Assembly: GCA_023402075.1 (NCBI GenBank) | Contig: JAEXCS010000035.1 | Coordinates: 62,001 to 126,000, forward strand | DNA: 64,000 nt | Source of the DNA: Bacillota bacterium | Lineage (GTDB): Bacteria; Bacillota; Clostridia; Oscillospirales; Oscillospiraceae | Direction of reading: 5' to 3' | In this document: positions 1-8,258 of the stretch, one piece after another | How positions within the stretch are numbered: position 1 is the stretch's first letter | Layout of the letters: the number at the start of each line of letters is the position of its first letter | The notes under the pieces: generated by a model | The model's input: only the letters and a program-made list of their open reading frames with translations | Database searches by the model: none | What the model was told of the DNA's origin: nothing | Made by a program: the position numbers and the translations under genes

Positions 1-502
1 GGTTCAAGGTCTGTCCCACACGCATGGAAATCATCAGCCGCGCAAAATCCTCCGGCTCTCCCAGTCCGTAAATACAGGAGACAGAGGACACCACAATCAC
101 ATCCCGCCGCTCCAGCAGGGCACAGGTAGCGGATAGGCGCAGGCGGTCAATCTCGTCGTTTGTGGACGCATCCTTGGCAATATAGGTATCCGTATGGGGA
201 ATATACGCCTCGGGCTGATAATAGTCGTAATACGAGACAAAATACTCTACGGCGTTGTCCGGAAAAAACGCCTTGAATTCCTCGCAAAGCTGGGAGGCCA
301 GCGTTTTATTATGCGCCAGCACCAGCGTGGGCCGCTGAATTTTTTCAATGACCTTGGCCATGGTAAAGGTCTTGCCCGAGCCGGTGACGCCCAGCAAAAT
401 CTGCTCGTCCAGCCCGTTTTCAATCCCCCAGGCCAGTTTTTCGATGGCCTCCGGCTGGTCGCCGGAGGGCTCGTAAGGGGAAACAACTTTAAATTTTGGC
501 AT
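1..502 (-). CDS. uvrB: UvrABC system protein B, N-terminal part (cut by window edge)
   Basis: This is the first 167 codons of UvrB, the DNA-scanning helicase-like subunit of nucleotide excision repair; the rest lies left of the window. The translation starts MPKFKVVSPYEPSGDQP and carries the Walker A loop GVTGSGKT (about residues 38-45), the YYDYYQPEAY beta-hairpin region that clamps DNA, and the motif SCIYGLG. The start ATG at 502-500 follows a strong GGAGGG ribosome site. radC lies 25 bases upstream on the same strand, so the two repair-related genes probably share a transcript from the promoter near 1249-1277. Identification is firm; only the C-terminal helicase motifs cannot be checked. 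Confidence 0.97.
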   Translation of the reverse strand, partial: MPKFKVVSPYEPSGDQPEAIEKLAWGIENGLDEQILLGVTGSGKTFTMAKVIEKIQRPTLVLAHNKTLASQLCEEFKAFFPDNAVEYFVSYYDYYQPEAYIPHTDTYIAKDASTNDEIDRLRLSATCALLERRDVIVVSSVSCIYGLGEPEDFARLMISMRVGQTLN

Positions 503-527
503 AAGCCCTCCTTTTTGGGCGGTACTA

Positions 528-1202
528 TCAGGTGGTGAAATAGCCGGAGTCCCGCATGGATACGAAATCTCCGTCCGCAACAATGATATGATCCACAAGC
601 TGGATGCCCACGCCTTCCAGCGCCATGCGCACCCGGTCTGTGGTGGCAAAATCCTCCCCGGAGGGCAACGCCACCCCGCTGGGGTGGTTATGGGCCAGAA
701 TCACGGCGCTGGCGTTGGCAAGCAGGGCGTTTTCCACCAGCTTGCGGATGTTCAGCTCCGCTCCGTTCACATCGCCCTCGGTTAAAAGCTTGCTTACCAG
801 AAGCTTTCCCTTCCTGTCCAAACACAACTCATACACCAGCTCATATTTTTTTCCGTCAAACCGGCGCAGAAGATATTCCCCTGCCCGCTCCGTGGAATTG
901 AGAATTACCGGCGCACTCTCTTTTTCCCTGCTCCGCTCTGTCAGCATAGGCACCAACCGCAGCAGCAACGCCGCGCTTTCGCCCATGCCGTCCACCTTTT
1001 TAAGGTCCTCCACAGGGGCGGAAAGCGTGGCTCCCAGCGAGCCATACCGCTCCAAAAGCACATGGGCCAGCGCATTGGTATCCCGACGGGGAATGGCGTA
1101 AAACAGCAGCAGTTCCAGCGCCTCATGGTCGGCAAAGCCCGCAAGACCGGTTTCCAGAAAGCGCCGGCGCATCTTTTCCCGGTGTCCGTCATGGATTCCC
1201 AT
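528..1202 (-). CDS. radC: RadC family JAB/MPN-domain protein
   Basis: The protein of 224 residues has the full RadC layout: an N-terminal helix-hairpin-helix part (LKKVDGMGESAALLL, about 68-82) and a C-terminal JAB1/MPN metalloprotease-like domain with the metal motif HNHPSG followed by a downstream Asp (LVDHIIV). Length is normal for the family. RadC was named for DNA repair but its biochemical role is unsettled. The start ATG at 1202 follows a GGGGGGAG tract with tight spacing. It is the first gene of a likely radC-uvrB transcript. Confidence 0.95.
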   Translation of the reverse strand: MGIHDGHREKMRRRFLETGLAGFADHEALELLLFYAIPRRDTNALAHVLLERYGSLGATLSAPVEDLKKVDGMGESAALLLRLVPMLTERSREKESAPVILNSTERAGEYLLRRFDGKKYELVYELCLDRKGKLLVSKLLTEGDVNGAELNIRKLVENALLANASAVILAHNHPSGVALPSGEDFATTDRVRMALEGVGIQLVDHIIVADGDFVSMRDSGYFTT

Positions 1203-1248
1203 GGGCTCCCCCCTTGCAGCGTTATTCTCTGAAATTCACAGGTATACT

Positions 1249-1277
1249 ATTATACCATACGGTTTGCAATCCCACAA
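1249..1277 (-). promoter_or_regulatory. Probable sigma-A promoter of radC-uvrB
   Basis: On the minus strand a -35-like TTGTGG (1277-1272) is followed after 17 bases by a perfect -10 TATAAT (1254-1249) preceded by TG-G, an extended -10. It sits about 45 bases upstream of the radC start and points towards it. Confidence 0.6.
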
Positions 1278-1417
1278 GCACTTTTGTCGTACAAACGTTT
1301 GCCTCCTCGAAATCTTGCCGGTTTCCGAAAGGCTTATACTCCCCCTCCCGCGGTACGCCGGATTGCGGGACCTTCCGCCCTATTTTTCGCTTTACTCCAA
1401 TTTTACAGTTCCACCGG

Positions 1418-1446
1418 TTGACACAACGGGTTTTTAGGCATACTAT
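1418..1446 (+). promoter_or_regulatory. Probable sigma-A promoter of the mgtE transcript
   Basis: A consensus -35 TTGACA (1418-1423) and a -10-like TACTAT (1441-1446) are separated by 17 bases. Transcription would start near 1453, just before the M-box element, so promoter, riboswitch, terminator and gene are in the expected order. Confidence 0.7.
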
Positions 1447-1464
1447 AGGAGAGAAAAGTAAACA

Positions 1465-1615
1465 GCGTCCGGTAGGTAAGGCTACCACAGGGATATGGGT
1501 TGCTGCCGCGAAATGATGGAGACATCATGAGATGGTTTGAACAGGCGATATCGAACTTTAAGGTATCATCTAATGCAATTTCACTGCCTTGTGGAGCTAA
1601 AGCTTGAACGGTGGG
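1465..1615 (+). ncRNA. M-box (ykoK) magnesium riboswitch
   Basis: The leader shows the conserved blocks of the M-box in order: the GTAGGTAAGGCTACC hairpin, the GGGATATGGGTTGCTGCCG core, the short hairpin ATGATGGAGACATCAT, the GGTATCATCTAATGCA segment and the GTGGAGCTAAAGC tail. M-box RNAs fold on Mg2+ and shut off transport genes. Here the element is followed by an intrinsic terminator and by mgtE, so high Mg2+ should terminate transcription. Recognition is by eye; a covariance-model scan was not run. Confidence 0.9.
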
Positions 1616-1656
1616 GGGGCAAAGTCGCCTCTCGGCAGTGTCTTTGGGAAAATTTT

Positions 1657-1692
1657 CTCAATCGTACCGGACGGGACGATTGGGATTTTTTT
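1657..1692 (+). terminator. Riboswitch-controlled intrinsic terminator before mgtE
   Basis: The arms CTCAATCGT (1657-1665) and ACGATTGGG (1676-1684) pair with one G-U pair and are followed by a T run (1686-1692). The hairpin lies between the M-box and the mgtE start, as expected for a transcription-attenuating expression platform. Confidence 0.8.
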
Positions 1693-1745
1693 ACTTTTTA
1701 GGGCGTTTACTCTGCCCGATTACACGAGGAAAGGAGGACCCGCGT

Positions 1746-3137
1746 ATGTTGGAATTTGAAAACAAGCGCTTGGAACTGATCGAAAAAATAGAGGAGTTCA
1801 TCCGCCGAAAACAGTATGCCGCCCTGCGGGACCTCCTGTGTCCCCTTGAGGCGGCGGATATCGCTTTTTTGATGAGCCATCTTTCCGAGGAGGAGCTGCC
1901 CCTGCTGTTCCGTCTGCTGCCCAAGGAGCTGGCGGCAGAGGTGTTTGTGGAGTTGGACTCTGACGAGCAGGAGCTTTTGATTCAGGGCTTTTCCAACACG
2001 GAGCTGAAAGAGGTGCTGGACGAGCTGTATCTGGACGACGCGGTGGACATCGTGGAGGAAATGCCAGCCAACGTGGTCAAGCGCATTTTGATGCACTCGG
2101 ATCCGGATATGCGCAAGAGCATCAATGAAATTCTGAAATATCCTGAGGATTCCGCCGGCAGTATCATGACCACGGAATTTGTGGATTTGAAAGCTTCCAT
2201 GACGGTGGAGGACGCTTTCAAGCGCATCCGCCGCACCGGCCCCGATAAGGAAACCATCAACATCTGCTATGTCATCGACGACAATCGCCATCTCATCGGT
2301 CTGGTTTCGCTGCGCACACTGCTGCTGGCTGAAGAAGACGCAATCATCGGCGACATTATGGAGACGAACCTCGTCTCCGTCTCCACGCTGGATGATCAGG
2401 AATACACCGCACGCACCCTCTCCAAATACGACTTTCTGGCGCTGCCGGTGGTGGATACGGAAAACCGTTTGGTAGGTATCGTCACCGTAGACGATGCCAT
2501 GGACGTTTTGCAGGAAGAGGTCACTGAGGACATCGAAAAGATGGCGGCAATCCTGCCCTCGGACAAACCGTATTTGAAAACCGATATTTTTGAGATGTTT
2601 AAATCCCGCATTCCTTGGCTTTTGCTTTTGATGATTTCTGCCACCTTCACCGGCCAGATTATCGCAAGCTTTGAAAATGCGCTGGCCGCAGCCACCATCC
2701 TGACCGCGTATATCCCTATGCTGATGGACACCGGCGGCAACGCCGGATCTCAGTCGGCAGTCACGATTATTCGCGGCATTTCCCTGAGCGAGATTGAATT
2801 CAGGGATATCTTCCGGGTTATCTGGAAGGAAATCCGCGTTTCCCTGCTGTGCGGTGCAACGCTGGCCTCGGCCAACTTTCTCAAGCTGATTTTTATTGAC
2901 CAGATGCTGTTTCAAAACCCCGCCGTAACTCCCATGGTGGCTCTGGTGGTGTGCTCCACTCTGGTGGTCACGGTGTTCTCCGCCAAGGTGGTGGGCTGTG
3001 CGCTGCCGCTGCTGGCAAAGCGGATTGGCTTTGACCCGGCGGTGATGGCCTCTCCCATTATCACCACCATTGTAGACGCGATCTCCCTGTCGATTTACTT
3101 CTCCTTCGCCTCCGCTATTTTACATGTGGGCGGCTGA
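1746..3137 (+). CDS. mgtE: Magnesium transporter MgtE
   Basis: The 463-residue protein has the MgtE layout: an N-terminal superhelical MgtE_N domain (about 10-120), two CBS domains (about 130-250, containing the SAGSIMTTEF motif), and five membrane segments in the C-terminal 190 residues with the signature DTGGNAGSQ in the pore region. It is a Mg2+-gated inner-membrane Mg2+ channel. The ATG at 1746 is preferred over an in-frame start at 1611, because 1611 lies in the riboswitch-terminator and 1746 has an AGGAAAGGAGG site just upstream. It is controlled by the M-box leader. Confidence 0.97.
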   Translation: MLEFENKRLELIEKIEEFIRRKQYAALRDLLCPLEAADIAFLMSHLSEEELPLLFRLLPKELAAEVFVELDSDEQELLIQGFSNTELKEVLDELYLDDAVDIVEEMPANVVKRILMHSDPDMRKSINEILKYPEDSAGSIMTTEFVDLKASMTVEDAFKRIRRTGPDKETINICYVIDDNRHLIGLVSLRTLLLAEEDAIIGDIMETNLVSVSTLDDQEYTARTLSKYDFLALPVVDTENRLVGIVTVDDAMDVLQEEVTEDIEKMAAILPSDKPYLKTDIFEMFKSRIPWLLLLMISATFTGQIIASFENALAAATILTAYIPMLMDTGGNAGSQSAVTIIRGISLSEIEFRDIFRVIWKEIRVSLLCGATLASANFLKLIFIDQMLFQNPAVTPMVALVVCSTLVVTVFSAKVVGCALPLLAKRIGFDPAVMASPIITTIVDAISLSIYFSFASAILHVGG

Positions 3138-3254
3138 AGCAGCCGTGATGGCAGAGCAGGCAACTCTGCTGTAATGTCTTGTCTTTTTGCTTGGACAGCA
3201 GGAGCCGGAGAACTGTATAATGTACCCGGTACGCGGAACATTCCTGACAAAAAA

Positions 3255-3292
3255 ACGTATCCCGGCGGCATAGCCGTCGGGATACGTTTTTT
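3255..3292. terminator. Bidirectional terminator between mgtE and the symporter gene
   Basis: A 14-pair stem (ACGTATCCCGGCGG with CCGTCGGGATACGT, one G-U pair) is flanked by A and T runs on both sides. It lies between two convergent genes and can serve both. Confidence 0.85.
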
Positions 3293-3319
3293 CTTTCAGA
3301 AACACAATGGATGAACCAC

Positions 3320-4753
3320 TTACTTTGCCTTTTTCTCCAAGGCTCTTGCCGGGTCGGAGAAGTATTCTCTCACCAGCTTGAATACCACAGGAGACAGCAG
3401 CAGCAACGCAACCAAGTTAGGTATTGCCATCAGGCCATTCAGGGTATCGGCAATGTCCCAAGCCAGTTGCAGCTCCATAGTGGCGCCCACAACCATAAAC
3501 AGGCAGAACAGCACCTGATACGGCTTGATGATCTTAGTGCCGAACAGGAACTCTGCGCAGCGGGTGCCGTACAGGCCCCAGCTCAAAACGGTGGACAGCG
3601 CGAACAGCGTCAGGCCAATGGCGACGACCACACCGGCAGCCTTTCCGCCAAAGGTGGTGGAGAACGCGGAAATCGCCAGACTTGCGCCCGCAGACTTTCC
3701 AAACTCAATAGACATGGCGTTATCGCCGGTATAGGCGCACATCACGGTCAGCGCGGTCAGGGTGCAGATGACGATGGTATCGGCAAACACCTCGAACACG
3801 CCGAACAGGCCCTGACGGACAGCGCTGTCCGTGTCGGCGGCGGCGTGGGCGATAGGTGCAGAACCAAGACCGGCCTCGTTGGAGAAAATGCCGCGGCCAA
3901 CGCCCTTGGTGATGGCCTGCTTGATGCCGACGCCGGCAACACCACCCACCACGGCGCCGGGATTAAAGGCGCCGACGAAGATGTCGCTGAAAACCTTGCC
4001 GACATGCTGAGAGTTAGTGATAATCACTGCCAGACAGCCAAGAATGTAAATAATAGCCATGACGGGAACCAGTTTCTCGGTCACGCTGCCGATGCGCTTC
4101 AGTCCGCCCAGATACACAAGCGCGGAGACGGATGCCACGGCAATGCCGATGATCAGGTAAACGATATTCATTCCGCCTTCGCTCATGGTGACGAACTCAC
4201 CAATTGCAGAGCCGATGGTGGTGGCGATGGTGTTCACCTGCGTCATGTTGCCGATACCGAAGGCGGCCAGCATTCCAAACACGGCAAACAGCGTGCCCAG
4301 CCACTTCCAGTTTTGGCCAAGGCCGTTTTTGATGTAATACATCGGGCCGCCCACCCAGTCGCCCTTGTCATTGCGCTCACGGTACTTGATGGCCAAGGTA
4401 ACCTCGGCAAATTTGGTGCACATACCCACCAGTGCGGAGATCCACATCCAGAAAATCGCGCCGGGACCGCCCACGGCAATGGCTCCGCACACACCCGCAA
4501 TGTTGCCGGTACCCACGGTAGCGGCCAGTGCGGTGGTCAGTGCCTGCAGCGGCGTGATTGCGCCTTCTTTGGCTTCCACCTTCTGAAAAACCTTTCCGAT
4601 GGTGTTCTTCATTGCGTAGCCAAACTTTGAGAACTGCAGGAACCCGGTACGAATCGTCAGATAAAGACCGGTTCCGATAATCAGGATCATCATCGGAATT
4701 CCCCAGACGAGGCCGTTGATTGTGCCGTTAATCTCAGCAATCATCTCTGCCAT
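3320..4753 (-). CDS. Alanine/glycine:cation symporter (AGCS family)
   Basis: A hydrophobic protein of 477 residues with about ten membrane segments and AGCS family marks: GTGNIAGV (about 82-89), GGPMYYIKNGLG and the conserved FSNEAGLGSAPIAHAAA block. AGCS carriers take up alanine or glycine with Na+ or H+. Length is normal. The start ATG at 4753 follows a purine-rich GAGGGGGAAA site. It stands alone between a bidirectional terminator and its own probable promoter near 4858-4886. The exact substrate cannot be read from sequence. Confidence 0.93.
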   Translation of the reverse strand: MAEMIAEINGTINGLVWGIPMMILIIGTGLYLTIRTGFLQFSKFGYAMKNTIGKVFQKVEAKEGAITPLQALTTALAATVGTGNIAGVCGAIAVGGPGAIFWMWISALVGMCTKFAEVTLAIKYRERNDKGDWVGGPMYYIKNGLGQNWKWLGTLFAVFGMLAAFGIGNMTQVNTIATTIGSAIGEFVTMSEGGMNIVYLIIGIAVASVSALVYLGGLKRIGSVTEKLVPVMAIIYILGCLAVIITNSQHVGKVFSDIFVGAFNPGAVVGGVAGVGIKQAITKGVGRGIFSNEAGLGSAPIAHAAADTDSAVRQGLFGVFEVFADTIVICTLTALTVMCAYTGDNAMSIEFGKSAGASLAISAFSTTFGGKAAGVVVAIGLTLFALSTVLSWGLYGTRCAEFLFGTKIIKPYQVLFCLFMVVGATMELQLAWDIADTLNGLMAIPNLVALLLLSPVVFKLVREYFSDPARALEKKAK

Positions 4754-4857
4754 TTGTTAGTTTCCCCCTCTTCCATTTTGTTCGCGGCTTTTCCGCGGCT
4801 TTGCGGAGCCGTACAATCCCCTCTCATGAGAAACTGTATTGGCTCCCTATCGGTTTT

Positions 4858-4886
4858 ATTCTAACACCGCTGTTGAAATGTTGCAA
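4858..4886 (-). promoter_or_regulatory. Probable promoter of the AGCS symporter gene
   Basis: On the minus strand TTGCAA (4886-4881) and TAGAAT (4863-4858) are 17 bases apart, giving a leader of roughly 95 bases. Confidence 0.5.
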
Positions 4887-5185
4887 CAACGGGTTCACAA
4901 TTTCGAAACAATTGTCCGTTTTATACAATTTTATATGGATCAATTATCTCATTTTATAGTTTTTACCAATTGCGTAAACATTAGTTTATTTTTTCTTCCG
5001 TTTCATTTAGGGGCAATTCCACTTACAATAGTTAAGACGCAAGCGCGCTTTTTTGCGGTACTTCTTTGTATTTTTCTAATTTTTTGAAGCTTTGAGGAAG
5101 ACCTGACCCGAGAAAAACAAATGCCTTCCGCCCTGACAAATTCGATCCAAATTTATGGACGGGGCATGAATTTTCCACATAAACG

Positions 5186-5213
5186 TTGCAATTTCAAGAA
5201 AAAATGGTATGAT
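5186..5213 (+). promoter_or_regulatory. Probable promoter of the CobW GTPase pair
   Basis: TTGCAA (5186-5191) and TATGAT (5208-5213) are 16 bases apart. This -10 overlaps the first possible in-frame start codon at 5209, which supports the later start at 5263. No clear Zur-type palindrome was found next to it. Confidence 0.5.
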
Positions 5214-5262
5214 ACGAGATATCAGTCAGCTCCCCAAATCTAAAAGCGAAGGACTTGATTCC

Positions 5263-6414
5263 ATGACAAAAATTGACATTATCTCCGGCTTTCTGGGTGC
5301 CGGAAAAACAACGCTTATCAAAAAGCTGCTGGCCGAGGCCTATCACGGCGAAAAGCTGGTGCTCATTGAAAATGAATTTGGAGAAATCAGCATTGACGGC
5401 GGCTTTTTAAAGGAATCGGGCGTTCAGATTTCCGAAATGTCCTCCGGATGTATCTGCTGTTCCCTTGTTGGCGACTTCAGTCAGGCGCTTCAGGATGTGC
5501 AGCAGCAGTTTCACCCCGACCGCATTTTGATAGAGCCTTCCGGCGTGGGCAAGCTCAGCGATGTGATTGCCGCCGTGCAGGACACGGTAAATAAAAGCGC
5601 CGATATGGAGCTGAACAGCTTTGTCACCGTGGCAGATGCCTCCAAGGTGAAGGTGTATATGAAAAACTTCGGCGAGTTTTACAACAATCAGGTGGAATCC
5701 GCCGGAACCATCATTCTCTCCCGAACCCAGAAGCTGTCGGCTGAAAAGCTGGACGCTGCCGTGGCTATGCTGCGTGAGAAAAACCCACAGGCCGCCATTC
5801 TTACCACCCCTTGGGATCAATTGGACGGCAAAACCATTCTCTCCGCCATTGAAAAAGTATCTCTGGCAGATGAGCTGCTGGAGCGCATCCGTTCTGAGCA
5901 GGCGGATGAGCATCATCACGAGCACGAGCACCACCACGACCATGAGCATGATCACGATCACGAGCATCATCATGAGCACGAGCACCACCATGACCACGAA
6001 TGCAGCGACCCCAACTGCTCCTGCCATGATCACGACCACGAGCATCATCATGAGCATGAGCATCATCACGAGCACGAGCATGAGCACCACCATGACCACG
6101 AATGCAGCGACCCCAACTGCTCCTGCCACCATCATCACGCGGATGAGGTGTTTACCAGCTGGGGCGCGGAAACGCCCAAGGTTTTCACGGAAGCAGGCAT
6201 TCGCACCATTCTGGAAAAGCTGGACTCCGGCGACTTCGGCAAGGTTTTGCGGGCCAAAGGAATTCTCCCGGCGACGGACGGCGGCTGGCTTCACTTTGAC
6301 TATGTGCCCGAGGAGGCAGAAGTCCGGCAGGGCAGCCCCGATTACACGGGTCGCCTGTGCGTGATCGGCGCAGAGCTGAACGAAGCAAAGCTCAAAACGC
6401 TGTTTGGCCTGTAA
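5263..6414 (+). CDS. CobW-family G3E GTPase with a long His/Cys-rich metal-binding insert
   Basis: This 383-residue G3E P-loop GTPase resembles zinc/cobalt metallochaperones of the CobW/YciC/YeiR type. Walker A is GFLGAGKTT (9-17), the CxCC metal motif is GCICC (62-66), and EPSG at 91-94 takes the place of the usual ETTG. The usual NKxD base-recognition motif appears as SRTQ (153-156). Residues 217-292 are almost only His, Glu and Asp, with the Cys motif CSDPNCSC present twice. A CobW C-terminal domain follows (about 297-383). The start at 5263 has an AAGGA site and lies downstream of the promoter. It is followed after 38 bases by a second CobW gene. The likely role is delivery or buffering of Zn or another divalent metal. 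Confidence 0.9.
   Translation: MTKIDIISGFLGAGKTTLIKKLLAEAYHGEKLVLIENEFGEISIDGGFLKESGVQISEMSSGCICCSLVGDFSQALQDVQQQFHPDRILIEPSGVGKLSDVIAAVQDTVNKSADMELNSFVTVADASKVKVYMKNFGEFYNNQVESAGTIILSRTQKLSAEKLDAAVAMLREKNPQAAILTTPWDQLDGKTILSAIEKVSLADELLERIRSEQADEHHHEHEHHHDHEHDHDHEHHHEHEHHHDHECSDPNCSCHDHDHEHHHEHEHHHEHEHEHHHDHECSDPNCSCHHHHADEVFTSWGAETPKVFTEAGIRTILEKLDSGDFGKVLRAKGILPATDGGWLHFDYVPEEAEVRQGSPDYTGRLCVIGAELNEAKLKTLFGL
5980..6026 (+). repeat. Copy 1 of an in-frame tandem duplication in the CobW metal-binding insert
   Basis: These 47 bases are identical to 6082-6128. The offset is 102 bases, exactly 34 codons, so the His-rich block and the CSDPNCSC motif were duplicated in frame. The perfect match suggests a recent event or ongoing repeat exchange. 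Confidence 0.9.
6082..6128 (+). repeat. Copy 2 of the in-frame tandem duplication
   Basis: Identical to 5980-6026, 102 bases downstream in the same reading frame. Confidence 0.9.
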
Positions 6415-6452
6415 ACAAAGAAGCTTTAATTGCTGTAAAGGATTTTTCATTT

Positions 6453-7382
6453 ATGGATATACCCGTTTATCTGATTGCCGGCTTTCTGGACAGCGGCAAA
6501 ACCAATTTTATCAACGGAATTTTGAAGGACGGCTTTGCCAAAGGGGACAAAACGCTTCTTGTGCGCTGCGAGGAGGGTGATGAGGAATACGACAAGACCG
6601 CCCTTTCCAATGTCACGGTGGTGACGATTGAAAGCGAGGAAGCCCTGACCTGCTCTTTTATGAAGGAGTGCGAAAAAAAGTACAAACCCCGTCAGGTGCT
6701 GATCGAATATAACGGCATGTGGCAGCTTGAGCGGCTTTATCAGGACGTGCTTCCTGCCAACTGGGTGCTGTATCAGATTATGTGCATGGTGCAGGCATCC
6801 ACCTTTGAGGGCTATGCCAAAAACATGGGCCAGTTGATGATGGAGAAAATCACAGGCGCGGACATGCTGGTATTTAACCGCTGCACCCCGGAGCTGCGTG
6901 AGAGCCTGCGCAAGCGCAACCTGCGGATGGTAAATCGCCGGGCGGACATCTATCTGGAAAACGTAGACGGCACCAGCGAGGACTATCTCACTGGCGACGA
7001 ATCCCCCTTCGACATGACGCAAGAGGTGATTGACATACCCGACGAGGACTTTGGCGTTTGGTATGTAGACGTGATGGACCATCCGGAGCGATACCGGGGC
7101 AAGCTGGTTCACATGACCGTGGTAATGTGCCACTCCTCTCAATATCCCGGCATAGACTGCCCGGGCCGGTTTGCCATGGTGTGCTGCGATAAGGATGTGA
7201 CCTTCCTGGGTTTGATTGCCCGGGGCGAAGGACTGGACCGTTTTAAAAACCACGACTGGATGGAGCTTACCGCCAAGATGGACGTAGAGGAGCATCCTGC
7301 TTACAAGGGTCTTGGCCCGGTGATGCAGATTATCTCAGTAGCGGACGGCAAGAAGCCCGTGCAGGAAATTGTGTCGTTTTAA
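6453..7382 (+). CDS. CobW-like GTPase fused to a YcgQ/TIGR03943-like C-terminal domain
   Basis: The 309-residue protein begins with a G3E GTPase domain (Walker A GFLDSGKTN, 10-18) but lacks the CxCC motif. From about residue 205 it has a separate domain with the pattern HPERYRGKLVHMTVV followed by GRFAMVCCDKDVTFLGLIA. That pattern resembles the C-terminal domain of the YcgQ-type membrane protein that normally works with a YcgR/DUF318 permease in zinc-related gene sets. The ATG at 6453 is chosen because an AAAGGA site precedes it and the upstream in-frame codons overlap the previous gene. It forms an operon with the first CobW gene. The fusion is my inference from pattern recognition. Confidence 0.75.
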   Translation: MDIPVYLIAGFLDSGKTNFINGILKDGFAKGDKTLLVRCEEGDEEYDKTALSNVTVVTIESEEALTCSFMKECEKKYKPRQVLIEYNGMWQLERLYQDVLPANWVLYQIMCMVQASTFEGYAKNMGQLMMEKITGADMLVFNRCTPELRESLRKRNLRMVNRRADIYLENVDGTSEDYLTGDESPFDMTQEVIDIPDEDFGVWYVDVMDHPERYRGKLVHMTVVMCHSSQYPGIDCPGRFAMVCCDKDVTFLGLIARGEGLDRFKNHDWMELTAKMDVEEHPAYKGLGPVMQIISVADGKKPVQEIVSF

Positions 7383-7419
7383 GGAAATTTTTAATACAAA
7401 CTGTAATATTTACTTGATA

Positions 7420-7454
7420 AGCTCCCCTCCGTTGTCGAACAGAGGGGAGCTTTT
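7420..7454 (+). terminator. Terminator of the CobW operon
   Basis: A 9-pair perfect stem GCTCCCCTC (7421-7429) and GAGGGGAGC (7442-7450) is followed by TTTT. Confidence 0.8.
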
Positions 7455-7486
7455 GCGTATATTTCCAACATATTGGCATGCCCCCA

Positions 7487-7520
7487 TAAAAAAACCGCCG
7501 CCCAACAGAGCAGCGGTTTT
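7487..7520 (-). terminator. Terminator of the parA-comFB transcript
   Basis: Read on the minus strand, AACCGCTGC (7518-7510) and GCGGCGGTT (7501-7493) pair with one wobble and are followed by a run of seven T. It sits just past the ComFB-domain gene. Confidence 0.75.
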
Positions 7521-7531
7521 CTAAAAAGCGG

Positions 7532-8230
7532 TCAGTGCCTGGGTTTTTCCATCACTATCCGGCAGGCGGAGATGATCTGGGATGTGACGGCGGCGTTATA
7601 ATGATTTTCATACACGGAAAAGGGAAATCGCTGGCATTTTTGCAGGACGATGTATTTCGGCTCCAAATGACTCAGCGCCAGCGCCTCCACATCCGCCTGA
7701 CACCGGCTGCACGGGCAAACCCCCAGAAGCTTGATGTACTTGGGCACCTTTTCCCGCACCAGCGCCTGCATGACGTTGACGTATTCACTCTCACTGTCGG
7801 TACCCGGCGGGACCTGCGATTCTCCCACAGGCACTGGCGGCGCGGGCCTTGCCGGAGCACCCCGTCCCACGGAAGGAGCCGGCTGAACGGAAGAAGGCGG
7901 CTGAACGGAAGAAGGCGGCGCGGGTGAACCCGAAGTGTCCGTCCCCGCACGATCTCCGATTCTGATCACCTCGGGCTGAAGCGCGGAAAATTCCTCGTTC
8001 TCCGTCCGCTCCACCTCCTCCTGCAGGGCTTCACGAATCTGATCGGAAAGCTCGTCGGGAGCGTGTTCCACCTCCACCACCGGGACCACCGGCAGCGGTG
8101 CAACGACCGGAGGCACAGCGGGGGCTGAAGCCGATGCGGCAGCGGGTGCTTCGTCGGCCGTCTCTCGTCCTGCCGTGATAACATTCAGCACATGGGCCGT
8201 TTTATTAGTATGCTTTCTATTGGCGGGCAT
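7532..8230 (-). CDS. ComFB-domain protein with a long Pro/Ala-rich linker
   Basis: The 232-residue protein has a basic N-terminus, a low-complexity Pro/Ala/Ser-rich middle (about 25-145) and a C-terminal ComFB domain (about 147-232). The domain shows NVMQALVREKVPKY, the Cys pair CPCSRC and DVEALALSHLEPKYIV. In the family, ComFB-like proteins come from late-competence loci, and some have been described as cyclic-dinucleotide binding. It lies 28 bases after the parA gene on the same strand and shares a terminator with it. The N-terminal region is not recognisable. A role in c-di-GMP sensing or surface behaviour is inference. Confidence 0.75.
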   Translation of the reverse strand: MPANRKHTNKTAHVLNVITAGRETADEAPAAASASAPAVPPVVAPLPVVPVVEVEHAPDELSDQIREALQEEVERTENEEFSALQPEVIRIGDRAGTDTSGSPAPPSSVQPPSSVQPAPSVGRGAPARPAPPVPVGESQVPPGTDSESEYVNVMQALVREKVPKYIKLLGVCPCSRCQADVEALALSHLEPKYIVLQKCQRFPFSVYENHYNAAVTSQIISACRIVMEKPRH

Positions 8231-8258
8231 GATGCATTCCTCCTGCTGGCAAACCGTC

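Larger units (their letters stand above)
4754..5262. other. AT-rich divergent intergenic region
   Basis: This 509-base gap separates the divergent symporter and CobW genes and is far richer in A+T than its neighbours. I see a minus-strand promoter (4858-4886), a plus-strand promoter (5186-5213) and no convincing gene. The symporter leader (about 100 bases) does not match the glycine riboswitch often found before such carriers. Confidence 0.6.

Noticed and set aside
1292..1301. Palindrome CAAACGTTTG upstream of radC-uvrB considered as a LexA box
   Set aside because: The Firmicutes LexA site needs GAAC-N4-GTTC; this palindrome has no such spacer.
3311..4630. A 439-codon plus-strand frame over the symporter gene
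   Set aside because: Antisense shadow with low-complexity His/Gln/Gly composition; the minus strand encodes a clear AGCS carrier.
4754..4857. Possible glycine riboswitch before the alanine/glycine symporter
   Set aside because: The leader is too short and lacks the conserved glycine aptamer core.
4839..5087. An 82-codon hydrophobic open frame in the AT-rich gap
   Set aside because: No ribosome site; it overlaps the minus-strand promoter, and hydrophobic residues are expected from AT-rich DNA.
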